This document shows positions 1 through 7,588 of a stretch of 14,355 bases of DNA, piece by piece (the stretch's first letter is position 1; every line of letters begins with the position of its first letter). Source of the DNA: Deltaproteobacteria bacterium (GTDB taxonomy: Bacteria > Desulfobacterota > Desulfarculia > Adiutricales > Adiutricaceae); assembly GCA_031278835.1 (NCBI GenBank), contig JAITJP010000436.1, forward strand, positions 1 to 14,355, in the 5' to 3' direction. The translations under genes were made by a program, and so were the position numbers. A model generated the notes under the pieces. It saw only the letters and a program-made list of their open reading frames with translations, was not told the origin of the DNA and did not search any database.

Positions 1-894
1 GTGTCCGCCGTCTTGGGGCAGTTGGCCGCCGGGCGCACCCCAGCCCAGATCGTCGATGACTACCCCTATTTGACGCCCGATTTCACCGAGTCCGGCTTTG
101 CCGCTGACATCGGTTTCGAGAAGTTCTGGAACCTCAAGTGCCGCTTCTCTAACCTGGTGCCCAACGCCGCCGTTATCGTGGCCACGGTTAGGGCCCTCAA
201 ATGCCACGGTGGCGCCCCCATCCCCGCCCCCGGCAAGCCCCTGCCCGAAGAGTACAAAGTGCCCAACGTTGGCCAAGTCGAAAAGGGCTGCGAGAACCTA
301 CTCCACCACGTCAACGTGGTCAAGAAGTCCGGTATCAGCCCGGTGGTCTGCATCAACTCCTTTGTGACCGACACCCCCGATGAGATCAAAGCCATCCGCG
401 ACGCTTGCGTGGCCGCTGGGGCCCGCGTGGCCACCTCTGACCACTGGCTCAAGGGCGGCGAAGGGGCCATCGAGTTGGCCGAAGCCGTTAAGGACGCCTG
501 CCAAGACAAGCCCAACTTCAAGTTCCTTTATGATCTCAGCCAGCCCCTCAAGGACCGCGTCGAGATCATCGCCAAAGAGGTCTACGGGGCCGATGGCGTG
601 GATTACAACCCCGATGCCCTCAAAAAGCTCGAGGGCTTCCAAAAGGATCCGGCCACGGCCAATCTGGGTCTTTGCATGGTCAAGACCCACCTGTCCTTGT
701 CCGACAATCCCACCATCAAGGGCGTTCCCAAGGGCTGGAAGCTCTTCGTCCGCGACGTGCTCATCTACGCTGGGGCTGGTTTCGTGGTGCCGGTGGCCGG
801 GGCCATCACCCTCATGCCTGGTACCGCTTCCGACCCGGCCTATCGCCGCGTGGACGTGGATACCGAGACCGGCAAGGTCAAGGGCCTCTTCTAA
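1..894 (+). CDS. fhs: Formate--tetrahydrofolate ligase, C-terminal part, with a foreign-looking N-terminal stretch
   Basis: From about residue 29 to the end the protein is the C-terminal half of formate-THF ligase, which makes 10-formyl-THF from formate, ATP and THF in one-carbon metabolism. Seen: TESGFAADIGFEKF at about 29-42, then VIVATVRALKCHGG, the CINSFVTDTPDE block, SDHWLKGGEGA, and the typical end TGKVKGLF. The family is about 560-590 residues with an N-terminal ATP-binding P-loop; none of that is in the window. The first ~28 residues (including VLGQLAAGRTPAQIVDDYP) do not match what normally precedes TE(S/A)GF in this enzyme and instead resemble a DUF433 antitoxin-like domain. The frame is open at base 1, so the GTG there need not be the true start. 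Either this is a broken, fused 3' remnant or there is an assembly join near base 80-90. Identity of the C-terminal part is firm; integrity of the gene is not. Confidence 0.88.
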   Translation: MSAVLGQLAAGRTPAQIVDDYPYLTPDFTESGFAADIGFEKFWNLKCRFSNLVPNAAVIVATVRALKCHGGAPIPAPGKPLPEEYKVPNVGQVEKGCENLLHHVNVVKKSGISPVVCINSFVTDTPDEIKAIRDACVAAGARVATSDHWLKGGEGAIELAEAVKDACQDKPNFKFLYDLSQPLKDRVEIIAKEVYGADGVDYNPDALKKLEGFQKDPATANLGLCMVKTHLSLSDNPTIKGVPKGWKLFVRDVLIYAGAGFVVPVAGAITLMPGTASDPAYRRVDVDTETGKVKGLF

Positions 895-948
895 GCCTAG
901 CCTGGCTCAGCTTACCTTTTCCCGGGGCGCCCCTGGCCCCGGGAGGCC

Positions 949-986
949 AAAAAAAAAACCGCCGCGATTCGCGGCGGTTTTTTTTT
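949..986. terminator. Bidirectional intrinsic terminator between fhs and the macB-like gene
   Basis: An 8-bp all-GC stem (CCGCCGCG at 959-966, CGCGGCGG at 970-977) with a 3-base loop is flanked by ten A on the left (949-958) and nine T on the right (978-986). It therefore has a U-tract in both directions and serves both convergent genes. The minus-strand permease stop codon (985-987) lies at the edge of the T run, so only a few bases separate that stop from the hairpin. Confidence 0.93.
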
Positions 987-2208
987 ATTGAAAGCGTAGG
1001 GCTTCGATAGGGTTTTGTCGGGCGGCTTTCCAGGCTGGGTAAAAGCCAAAAAATAGGCCAATGCCGGCTGAGACGGTAAAAGAAAGGATCATGGAACTGG
1101 AGGTCACCACCACGCTGGTTCTCCAGATGGCCTGGACCAGATAGGCCCCCACCGAGCCAATCAGTAAGCCCAAAATCCCGCCGGTTAGGGAAACCAAAAT
1201 GGCTTCTAAAATAAACTGAGTTAAAATGTCACGCCTTCTGGCCCCAATGGCCAGTCTAATACCGATCTCCCTGGTTCTTTCCGTAACCGAAACCAGCATG
1301 ATATTCATGATACCACTGCCGCCCACGGCCAAAGAAACCGAGGCAATGGCCCCCAACAGTAGAGTCATGGCCGAGGCCGTGGCTTCGGCCGAAGCCATGA
1401 CGGCCGAGAGGTTACTTAGAAAAAAATCGTCGTCTTGCATGGGATCGAGGATGTGATGGCGCTCCCTTAAAAGCTCCCTAATTTGTTCTTCAAGATGGCT
1501 CATGATTTCGGGAGAGGCGGCTTTAAGCATGATCATGCGGACCATGCCCCTAAACTGGCTGCCGGCCAAATAGCGCTGGGAGGTGGTGATGGGCACTATG
1601 GCCGTGTCGTCTTGATCTTGACCGTTTAGGCTCTGGCCCTTGGCCGCCAGTAAACCCTCAACCACGAAGGGCACGTTTTTGACCCGAAGGGTTTGGCCGA
1701 TCGGGTTAAGCGAACCAAAAAGTTCCTTAGCCGTGCTTTGGCCTAGCCAGATGGATCTGGAACCCGAGGAGACGTCCAGGGCGTCCATGGGCCGGCCCTC
1801 GGCTAAGTCCCAGGAGCGCACCGTCAGAAAATCTTGGTTAACCCCCTGGACCATGGTGTTCCAGTTTTGCCCGCCGGCCACCAATTGGCTATTGTTGTTA
1901 ACGATTGGGGTGACCGCCTCAACGCCTGGCAATTCTTTCAAGGCCTCGGCGTCGGACTCATTTAAGGTGTGGCGATTTCCGGAGCCCGAGCGCACCCCGG
2001 AGGTATTTTGAAAACCGGCCAGGATAACGAAAACGTTAGTGCCCATGCTATCGACTTGTTTTTTTACGGTGATCCTGGTGCCTTCGCCCACGGCCAACAT
2101 CAAGATAACGGCGGCCACGCCAATAACCATGCCCAGCATGGTTAAAAACGATCGCATCCGATTGGCCCCAATGGCCCGGACGGCTTCCAAAAGCATGGCG
2201 GGAAACAT
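985..2208 (-). CDS. MacB/FtsX-type ABC transporter permease
   Basis: A 407-residue inner-membrane permease of the MacB/FtsX superfamily. Order of parts: first membrane helix at about 20-42 (TMLGMVIGVAAVILMLAVGEG region), a periplasmic MacB-type core domain at about 45-270, then three more helices at about 278-303, 331-352 and 373-393. The family hallmark IMNIMLVSVTERTREIGIR follows helix 2. In E. coli MacB the ATPase is fused to the permease; here the ATPase is a separate gene directly upstream, as in Bacillus YknXYZ-type systems. Its ATG directly follows the ATPase stop (TAAATG) and has a strong AGGAGG ribosome-binding site at 2215-2220, inside the end of the ATPase gene, so translation is likely coupled. 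Likely exports a peptide, lipid or siderophore-like substrate; the substrate cannot be told from sequence. Confidence 0.92.
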   Translation of the reverse strand: MFPAMLLEAVRAIGANRMRSFLTMLGMVIGVAAVILMLAVGEGTRITVKKQVDSMGTNVFVILAGFQNTSGVRSGSGNRHTLNESDAEALKELPGVEAVTPIVNNNSQLVAGGQNWNTMVQGVNQDFLTVRSWDLAEGRPMDALDVSSGSRSIWLGQSTAKELFGSLNPIGQTLRVKNVPFVVEGLLAAKGQSLNGQDQDDTAIVPITTSQRYLAGSQFRGMVRMIMLKAASPEIMSHLEEQIRELLRERHHILDPMQDDDFFLSNLSAVMASAEATASAMTLLLGAIASVSLAVGGSGIMNIMLVSVTERTREIGIRLAIGARRRDILTQFILEAILVSLTGGILGLLIGSVGAYLVQAIWRTSVVVTSSSMILSFTVSAGIGLFFGFYPAWKAARQNPIEALRFQ

Positions 2209-2994
2209 TTAGGGCCTCCTACGATCGCTGACCGGAGCGTCTTGAACCAAGCGGCCGTCATGAAACCTGACCAGTCGCTTGGAGTAGGCGGCCACGTCCG
2301 GTTCGTGGGTGACCACGATTAAAGTCAAACCCTGATCGTTAAGCTCACAAAAAAGTTTCATGATTTCATCGCTGGTTTGGCTATCGAGGTTACCGGTGGG
2401 CTCGTCGGCCAAAACCAAACTGGGGGCTCCGCAAAGGGCCCTGGCCACGGCGGCTCGCTGCTGTTGGCCGCCGGATACCTGACTGGGCCGATGATGAATC
2501 CAGGGGCTTAAGCCAACTCGATCGAGCATGTCCTTGGCCCGCTGGTTTCTCTCGGCCCCGGGCACTTTGGCGTACAAAAGGGGCATGGCCACGTTTTCCA
2601 AGAGATCGGCCCGGGGCAGGAGATTAAAACCCTGAAAAACGAAACCCAAAAATTTGTTGCGCCGATGGGCTAACTGATCGGGACTAAGATCGCCCACCGA
2701 TTCGCCCAAAAGTTTATAGGTGCCAGAAGTGGGTACGTCCAAACAACCCAAGATATTCATAAAGGTTGATTTGCCCGAACCGCTGGGCCCCATGATGGCC
2801 ACGAATTCCCCGCTCTTAATCTCAAAATTTACCCCATGCAGGACTTCCAAGGCCCCGGCGTCGGTGAAGTAAGTTTTCTTGAGCTGATCGGTTAAAATAA
2901 CCACTGGCCCGTTGGCCTGGCTAGGCTTGAGGCTACTAGCCTGGAGCCGGACGGCCTCCGGGCCAGAACTTACTTGGCTATCAAGGCGGTCCAT
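2209..2994 (-). CDS. ABC transporter ATPase, MacB/LolD-like
   Basis: A 261-residue cytoplasmic ATPase that powers the neighbouring permease. Seen in order: Walker A GPSGSGKST (about 69-77), Q-loop FVFQGFNLL (Q about 111), ABC signature VSGGQQQR (about 173-180), Walker B LVLADEPTGNLD (about 193-204) and H-switch VVTHEP (H about 230). All catalytic residues are present. The signature and the NLDS after Walker B are typical of the MacB/LolD/FtsE group. A poorly conserved extension of about 30 residues precedes the domain; there is no better start before residue 68, and GGAGG (3003-3007) stands upstream of this ATG. Two bases separate it from the adaptor gene upstream and none from the permease downstream, so the three form one operon. 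Confidence 0.95.
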   Translation of the reverse strand: MDRLDSQVSSGPEAVRLQASSLKPSQANGPVVILTDQLKKTYFTDAGALEVLHGVNFEIKSGEFVAIMGPSGSGKSTFMNILGCLDVPTSGTYKLLGESVGDLSPDQLAHRRNKFLGFVFQGFNLLPRADLLENVAMPLLYAKVPGAERNQRAKDMLDRVGLSPWIHHRPSQVSGGQQQRAAVARALCGAPSLVLADEPTGNLDSQTSDEIMKLFCELNDQGLTLIVVTHEPDVAAYSKRLVRFHDGRLVQDAPVSDRRRP

Positions 2995-2996
2995 CT

Positions 2997-4355
2997 TTAG
3001 AACCTCCGGCCCGGTCCGGGGGCGGCCGTTCCGCTTAATAGGGTCCGATCTTCCTGGGGCTGATTTTCGCCAATTATGACCAGATCGCCTTCCTTAAGAG
3101 CCCCGCCGGTGACGATGGTTTGCCGTAAATCGCTGGTGCCCAAAGTTAAGGCCACCATTTTTGGTTGGCCGTCAGGCCCCAAAAGGTAGACCCGGCCATG
3201 GCTATCCTCGGTCTCGTAAGCATTTTTCTGGTCAGCGGTTGGGCTCAAGCCCTCAGCGCTGCCCCAATGGGCCGTGGGCTCCTGGGCCTCTCCAGGCTCG
3301 GCGGCCAGGGCTTGGCCGGCTAGACTGGCTCCCTCGGGGGGGCCAGCCGCTGGGTCCCCAGCCGCTGGGGCGCCGAGGGCTGAGGCGCTTTGGGGCGCCG
3401 TGGGGCTGGGGCTTTTGGCTTCCAAGGCCTCGGCCCCGCTTGGCCGATAGTTAAGGGCGGCCGCCGGGACCAGTAGGACGTTATTTTTTTTGTAGAGTTC
3501 AATGTCCACGTAAGCGGTCATGCCTGGCAGTAATTTGAGGCTGGGGTTGTCCACGTCAATAATGACGTCATAGGTGACCACGTTTGAGGTAATGGTTGGG
3601 TTTAAGCGGATTTGTCTAAGTTTACCCTTAAAGGATTCGCCCAGATAGGCGTCCACGGTAAAGGTCACCTCCAGGCCCGGGCTGAGCCGGCCAATGTCAG
3701 CTTCGGAGAAACTGGCGTTAATTTGCATTTTGGTCAGATCGCCGGCAATGTCGATTAGGGTCGGGGTCTGGAAACTGGCGGCCACGGTCTGGCCAACGTC
3801 CACGGCCCGGTTTATGATGACCCCATCGACCGGGGCCACTATGCGGGTATTGTTTAGATTGTACATGTCCTGGGCCAAGGAGGCCTCGTGCTGGGCCACC
3901 GTGGCCTTGGCCATTTCCAGATTGGCCTGGGCCGTGTCGAATTCTTCTTTGGGGGCGCTATTGGCTTTGTAGAGTTTTTCCTGACGATCGTATTTGAGCT
4001 GGGCTAGCCGCAACTGGGCCTGGGCATTGGCCAGATTGGCCTTGGCCATGTCGGCCTTGGCCTGAAAAAGCTGATCGTCTAAGACCATCAAAAGTTGGCC
4101 TTCTTGGACGCTGTCGTTGAAATCAACCAAAATTTCTTTGATGGTGCCAGAGATCTGGGTGCCCACGTTAACCACCATGACCGGATTGATGGTGCCGGTG
4201 GCCCCGACGGCGATTCTCAGCTGTCCCTTATTGACCCGCTGGGTGCGATAAAAGTTCTCAGGCTGGGACTGGCCAAAGAACTTGGGTAAAAAGAAGGCCA
4301 AGGCTCCAATAATGACCAAGACCGCCAGGATTTTTACTAGTGTTTTCGATTTCAT
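2997..4355 (-). CDS. MacA-like periplasmic adaptor (HlyD/membrane-fusion family)
   Basis: A 452-residue adaptor anchored by one N-terminal membrane helix (about 7-24). It has the usual split layout: first lipoyl half at about 55-95 (VGTQISGTIKEILVDFNDSV), an alpha-helical hairpin rich in Ala, Gln and Lys at about 97-168, second lipoyl half at about 170-200 (RIVAPVDGVIINR), a beta-barrel at about 208-290 and a membrane-proximal domain from about 291. It should link the MacB-like pump to an outer-membrane channel; no TolC-type gene is present here. Unusual: about 80 residues (305-385) of Ala, Pro, Gly, Ser and Glu interrupt the membrane-proximal domain, which then resumes at GRVYLLGPDGQPKMVALTLG. 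First gene of the operon; the upstream ribosome-binding site is weak. Confidence 0.93.
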   Translation of the reverse strand: MKSKTLVKILAVLVIIGALAFFLPKFFGQSQPENFYRTQRVNKGQLRIAVGATGTINPVMVVNVGTQISGTIKEILVDFNDSVQEGQLLMVLDDQLFQAKADMAKANLANAQAQLRLAQLKYDRQEKLYKANSAPKEEFDTAQANLEMAKATVAQHEASLAQDMYNLNNTRIVAPVDGVIINRAVDVGQTVAASFQTPTLIDIAGDLTKMQINASFSEADIGRLSPGLEVTFTVDAYLGESFKGKLRQIRLNPTITSNVVTYDVIIDVDNPSLKLLPGMTAYVDIELYKKNNVLLVPAAALNYRPSGAEALEAKSPSPTAPQSASALGAPAAGDPAAGPPEGASLAGQALAAEPGEAQEPTAHWGSAEGLSPTADQKNAYETEDSHGRVYLLGPDGQPKMVALTLGTSDLRQTIVTGGALKEGDLVIIGENQPQEDRTLLSGTAAPGPGRRF

Positions 4356-4419
4356 GAGTCTACCGAGGCCCTCAAAATTTAGTGGTTAATTTAAGCCTTT
4401 GTGGGGAATTTAGGAGCGT

Positions 4420-4448
4420 AAAATAAAGGCCCGGAAAAAATCATGCAA
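4420..4448 (-). promoter_or_regulatory. Possible sigma70-like promoter for the exporter operon
   Basis: On the minus strand TTGCAT (4443-4448) and TATTTT (4420-4425) stand 17 bases apart, about 65 bases upstream of the adaptor start. Only three of six and four of six positions match the consensus hexamers, so this is a weak candidate in an AT-rich spacer. Confidence 0.25.
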
Positions 4449-4470
4449 AATTAGCGCCAAGGGCGGGTTT

Positions 4471-4500
4471 TTTCCCTGGCCCAGGGGCTGGCCAGGGAAA
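4471..4500. other. Perfect inverted repeat between nnr and macA
   Basis: TTTCCCTGGC (4471-4480) and GCCAGGGAAA (4491-4500) form a 10-bp perfect stem, with one more C-G pair possible and an 8-base loop. It lies just downstream of the nnr stop on the minus strand. The T run is on the 5' side for plus-strand reading and an A run follows the stem on the minus strand, so it lacks a proper U-tract in either direction. It could be an mRNA 3' end, a processing site or a protein-binding site; it is not a canonical terminator. Confidence 0.5.
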
Positions 4501-4528
4501 TGATTTTAAGCTGGTTTAAGCCTGGGGG

Positions 4529-6133
4529 CTAAAAATGAAGGTCCAGTAAATTGGGCTGATAGGCCAAGACGGTTTTCCAGGCCTCGGGCAGGCAAGCTTG
4601 GATCTCCGAGGGAAAGATGCCCCGATCGGTTAAATGTTGGGCGGCCAGATCGGCGGCCAAGGCCTGCAGGTATACCGCCAAAGCGGCCGCGTCATAAGGC
4701 TCAAGGTCCTGGGCCAGTAGGCCGGCCACCAGTCCGGTCAATAAATCGCCCGAGCCGCCGGTGGCCAGGATGGGGCCGCCCAGTAGGTTAACCAATAAGG
4801 AGCCCTCGGGCTCGGCGATCAAAGTATGATAACCCTTTAAGATGACCACTGACTTGGTTTTTTGGGCCAGTTCCCTGGCCGCTTTTGGTCGATCCTCTTG
4901 AACCTCGGAGACGCTTCGGCCTAGGAGCCTAGCCGCTTCACCCGGGTGGGGCGTGATAATGGTATGATTTTTGGCCGAGGCCAAGACCTCGATATTTTCG
5001 GCCAAGATGGTTAAGGCGTCAGCGTCAAGGACCAGGGGTACTTCGAGGTTTTGTACCAGATTGAAAACCAAGGTGTGGGTTTCCTCTCTAAGGCCCAGGC
5101 CCGGGCCCAAAGCCAGAACCTGCTTGTCTTTCATAAATTCATAGAGTTGGTCGGCCGCCCGAGAGGAAAATTCACCTGGCATGTATTCCAGGAGGGGCAA
5201 GGTTAGGGCCGAGGTCAGTTTGGTTTGAAAAACCATGTCCAGGGAGGCCGGATGGGCGGCGGTAATGAGCCCGCAGCCGGATCTTTGGGCCCCCAGGCTG
5301 GCCAAAACCAAGGCCCCGGTTTTCCCGGCCGATCCGCCCAAAAGGACCACGTGGCCAAAGGTGCCTTTATGACTATCATTAGGCCTATTGGGCACCAGGC
5401 TAGAGGCCAGTTCCAGGTCCAGAGTCATGGCCATGGGGGAGGCCTCGGCGTACATGGCTGGGCCTAAACCGATGTCGCCCAAGCGAACCTGGCCAGATAG
5501 CTGGGGACCGTCCACCAGAAAATGGCCAAACTTAAAAGTGCCCAAACTGACGCTCAGATCGGCTGGCAGGACTTCCGGACCGGCCTTACCGGAGTCGCCC
5601 ATTAAGCCCGAGGGCAGATCCACGGCCAAGACCCGAAAGGGCCTGGTCTCAACTCTAAAGCCAGCCTTGGGTCCGGCCGCCAACAAGACCCTGGCCGCCT
5701 GTCCTTCCAAAGGCCGATCCAGCCCGGTGCCAAAAAGGGCGTCAATGATAAGTCCGTAATCGGCGAAATTGGGTAGTTCATCTTGATCCGTTTCGATGAT
5801 GTTTATTTTGGCCTTGAGCTTTTGTAAGAGCTGGTAATTTATCCCAGCCTCACCGCTTGGCTCCTGGCCAGGTTTTCTAACCAGACAACAATTTACGGAG
5901 TGACCCATGTTCAAAAGAAGCCTGGACAAGACAAAGCCGTCTCCGCCGTTTTGACCCGGTCCGGCCAAAACCAAGACCTTTTGTTCTTTTTTGCCCAGAT
6001 CGGGCCAAAACTCCAAGGCCTCTCGCAAAATCGAGTGGGCGGCGTTTTCCATCAAAACCAGGCCGGCTAGGCCAAAATCCTCGATGGCCACTTTATCCAG
6101 TAAGCGGCTCTCTTGACTGGTGGTAACGTACAT
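4529..6133 (-). CDS. nnr: Bifunctional NAD(P)H-hydrate epimerase / ADP-dependent dehydratase
   Basis: A 534-residue fusion that repairs damaged (hydrated) NADH and NADPH. The N-terminal YjeF domain (about 1-225) epimerises the hydrate: AGPGQNGGDG at about 57-66, DALFGTGL at 131-138 and DLPSGLMGDSG at 172-182. The C-terminal ribokinase-like domain (about 245-525) dehydrates it using ADP: HKGTFGHVVLLGGSAG at 255-270, LGPGLG at 342-347, DADAL at 370-374, TPHPGEAARLL at 394-404, KGYHTLI at 433-439 and the catalytic ATGGSGDLLTG around D463. Both domains look complete and the length is normal for the fused bacterial enzyme. Start chosen because MYVTTSQESRLLDK is a typical N-terminus and GAGGT lies about 8 bases upstream. 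It stands alone between the Sel1 cluster and the exporter operon, with spacers of 156 and 173 bases. Confidence 0.95.
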   Translation of the reverse strand: MYVTTSQESRLLDKVAIEDFGLAGLVLMENAAHSILREALEFWPDLGKKEQKVLVLAGPGQNGGDGFVLSRLLLNMGHSVNCCLVRKPGQEPSGEAGINYQLLQKLKAKINIIETDQDELPNFADYGLIIDALFGTGLDRPLEGQAARVLLAAGPKAGFRVETRPFRVLAVDLPSGLMGDSGKAGPEVLPADLSVSLGTFKFGHFLVDGPQLSGQVRLGDIGLGPAMYAEASPMAMTLDLELASSLVPNRPNDSHKGTFGHVVLLGGSAGKTGALVLASLGAQRSGCGLITAAHPASLDMVFQTKLTSALTLPLLEYMPGEFSSRAADQLYEFMKDKQVLALGPGLGLREETHTLVFNLVQNLEVPLVLDADALTILAENIEVLASAKNHTIITPHPGEAARLLGRSVSEVQEDRPKAARELAQKTKSVVILKGYHTLIAEPEGSLLVNLLGGPILATGGSGDLLTGLVAGLLAQDLEPYDAAALAVYLQALAADLAAQHLTDRGIFPSEIQACLPEAWKTVLAYQPNLLDLHF

Positions 6134-6256
6134 TTACTGACCTCAAAAAAATTTAAAAAATTGTTGCCCGAAATAGGGAATTTAGTTTAGAAATAAGGCA
6201 AATCTAAACTTACGAGGAAAAACTCATAGCTAATTTAAGTTTTTAAGTATTTACTT

Positions 6257-6307
6257 ATCCACTAAGGGCTTGAGCAGCCGCTCAAGCCCTTAGTGGATAT
6301 TTTTTTT
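6257..6307. other. Very strong 19-bp hairpin at the end of the first Sel1 gene
   Basis: The arms at 6257-6275 and 6280-6298 are perfect complements across 19 bp with a 4-base loop. On the plus strand the stem is followed at once by a T run (6300-6307), the layout of a plus-strand intrinsic terminator, but no plus-strand gene ends here. On the minus strand it straddles the stop codon (6290-6292) of the Sel1 gene, has no U-tract after it, and the A run preceding it encodes the KK of the protein's tail. It may still define the 3' end of the Sel1 mRNA. Confidence 0.8.
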
Positions 6308-7240
6308 ACAAGGCTCGGCCAGGTCCTTTTGGTCACAATCTCTGGCCGGTTCTTTTAATAAACTCTGGTAAGCCTCAGCGCAGTCGGCTAGACCGGCTTT
6401 GGCCCCGGCTTGAAGTAAACGTTTGGCCGTTTCCAGATCTTTGGGGCCGCCCAATCCCTGGGCCAGAAGACTGGCCATAATGGGGTAAGCCTGTAAAAAA
6501 CCCCTATTGACGGCTTTACCTAGGTAGAATCTGGCCTGGTCGTAGTCTCGCTCGACGATTTCACCTTTATAGTAAAAACTACCCAGGGCGAACATGGAAT
6601 TGGGGTGATCGCGGCCGACGGCCATTTCTAGCAGTTCCAGACCCTTGTCCAAGTCTTGCAAACAGCCAATGCCCAAGGCGTAAAACTCTCCCAGTGTGCC
6701 AATGGCCTCGACAAAGTCCCCGTCGTAGGCGGCCTTTTCTAGCCACTCAAAGGCTTCAAATTCACTAAACTCAAGGCCTTCCCCGGAGGCGTACATGGTA
6801 GCTAGGTTGAATTGGGCCTGGGGGCTGCCCAGTTCGGCCCCCCGGCGAAAGAGTTCCACGGCTTTTTCCAGGTTTTTTTCGACATAATGGCCATGCTGGT
6901 AAAAGTAGGCCATTTGGTTAAGGATGAAGGGGTAGCCTTTTTCGCAGCCCCGTAAAAGGATTTCCAGGGCCTGGGCCACATCTGCGGGGCCATCAGGGTC
7001 ATACAGGAGATATTTGCAGTAATTCCACATGCCCTCAGGATTATCCTGATCAGAGGCCTTTTTGAAATACTCCACGGCTTGGCTTTTGTTTTTGGGAACA
7101 AATTGACCCAGGGCCAAGAGCAAACCGTATTGGTTTTGATGAGGGGCCGAACCCGCCTGGGCCTGGCGCTTGATTTCATTAATCTCGTCTAAAGTGAGTT
7201 GTGTTGAAGCTTTTTTTAATTTTTCCATAGATTTTTCCAT
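6290..7240 (-). CDS. Sel1-repeat protein, tandem paralog A
   Basis: A 316-residue protein made of about seven Sel1-like (TPR-related) helix pairs from about residue 30 to 285, for example AVELFRRGAELGSPQAQFNL and AFEWLEKAAYDGDFVEAIG. No signal peptide or membrane helix, so cytoplasmic. Sel1 repeats are protein-binding scaffolds; the partner is unknown. An N-terminal block LTLDEINEIK...GSAPHQNQYGL (about 15-40) is shared with the two paralogs upstream and is more specific than generic Sel1 repeats. A variable linker (about 297-310) ends in KKNIH, matching KKILH and KKMVH in the paralogs. Start chosen at ATG 7240, after an AAAGAGAAAG purine stretch; an ATG five codons later is possible. Last member of the cluster on the minus strand, with its own leader (7253-7301). 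Confidence 0.88.
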   Translation of the reverse strand: MEKSMEKLKKASTQLTLDEINEIKRQAQAGSAPHQNQYGLLLALGQFVPKNKSQAVEYFKKASDQDNPEGMWNYCKYLLYDPDGPADVAQALEILLRGCEKGYPFILNQMAYFYQHGHYVEKNLEKAVELFRRGAELGSPQAQFNLATMYASGEGLEFSEFEAFEWLEKAAYDGDFVEAIGTLGEFYALGIGCLQDLDKGLELLEMAVGRDHPNSMFALGSFYYKGEIVERDYDQARFYLGKAVNRGFLQAYPIMASLLAQGLGGPKDLETAKRLLQAGAKAGLADCAEAYQSLLKEPARDCDQKDLAEPCKKNIH

Positions 7241-7252
7241 CTTTCTCTTTGA

Positions 7253-7301
7253 CTAAGGGCCCTTAGCCCCCTTAGAAAAAAAGCAATTTTTTTTCTAAGG
7301 G
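7253..7301 (-). promoter_or_regulatory. Stem-loop leader of Sel1 paralog A
   Basis: Two structures lie upstream of the start. CCCTTAGAAAAAAA (7269-7282) and TTTTTTTCTAAGGG (7288-7301) form a 14-bp perfect stem. A 14-bp palindrome CTAAGGGCCCTTAG (7253-7266) follows it on the minus strand and ends 12 bases before the ATG. The order A/T-run stem, then CTAAGGG-containing element, then start codon resembles the leaders of the two paralogs. Confidence 0.55.
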
Positions 7302-7307
7302 CTCCCC

Positions 7308-7329
7308 AAAAAAAGGCCTCAAAGCCTTT
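7308..7329 (-). terminator. Short intrinsic terminator after the Sel1 pseudogene
   Basis: On the minus strand AAAGGC and GCCTTT form a 6-bp stem with a 6-base loop, followed by further T residues (7311-7308). It begins at the residual stop codon of the decayed Sel1 copy, as expected for the original gene's terminator. Weak stem, so modest confidence. Confidence 0.45.
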
Positions 7330-7588
7330 AGTCTAAAGTTTTATGGGCCAGCTCTGGGGCGTCTTTTTTTTGTTCAGGGCTTATTTCATGATTGGCCAAA
7401 AATCTCTGGTAGCCCTCCACTAAGTCCCGCCGCGGCCGACTTTTCCATCCATTCAAAGGCTTGGACCGGGTCAGCCTCAATACCTTAGGCTTGGGCCAGC
7501 CGGCCGCTTAGGTTGAATTGGGCCTCGGGATAGCCAGCCTCGGCCCCCAAGCCAAAGAGTTCCAGGGCTTTAGCCTAGGCCAAAGCGC
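7328..7588 (-). pseudogene. Decayed fourth Sel1-repeat copy with internal deletion
   Basis: Minus-strand translation gives a middle segment (about 7575-7430) KALELFGLGAEAGYPEAQFN followed by GIEADPVQAFEWMEKSAAA, clearly matching KALELFRQAAELGNPHSQYN and AFEWVEKAAEA of paralog B. An in-frame TAG precedes KALELF and a TAA interrupts before GIEADP. Then, near 7427-7432, the frame shifts and sequence resumes with a C-terminal segment (EGYQRFLANHE, then AHKTLD and stop at 7328) matching LYQKFLAENE and AYQSLLKEP of paralogs B and A. The N-terminal repeats and about 130 central codons are missing. It abuts the stop of paralog B. It is a remnant of an ancestral four-gene array. Confidence 0.85.

Noticed and set aside
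66..521. Antisense open frame of 151 codons inside fhs
   Set aside because: It lies entirely over recognisable formate-THF ligase sequence and its translation resembles no known protein; it is a by-product of biased codon use.
3161..3454. Plus-strand open frame of 97 codons across the adaptor's Ala/Pro-rich insert
   Set aside because: Low-complexity GC-rich DNA keeps several frames open; the minus-strand frame is the real gene with clear domains on both sides.
985..4355. LolCDE lipoprotein-releasing system
   Set aside because: The first gene is a membrane-fusion adaptor and there is a single permease with a MacB-type hallmark, so a MacAB/YknXYZ-type exporter fits better.
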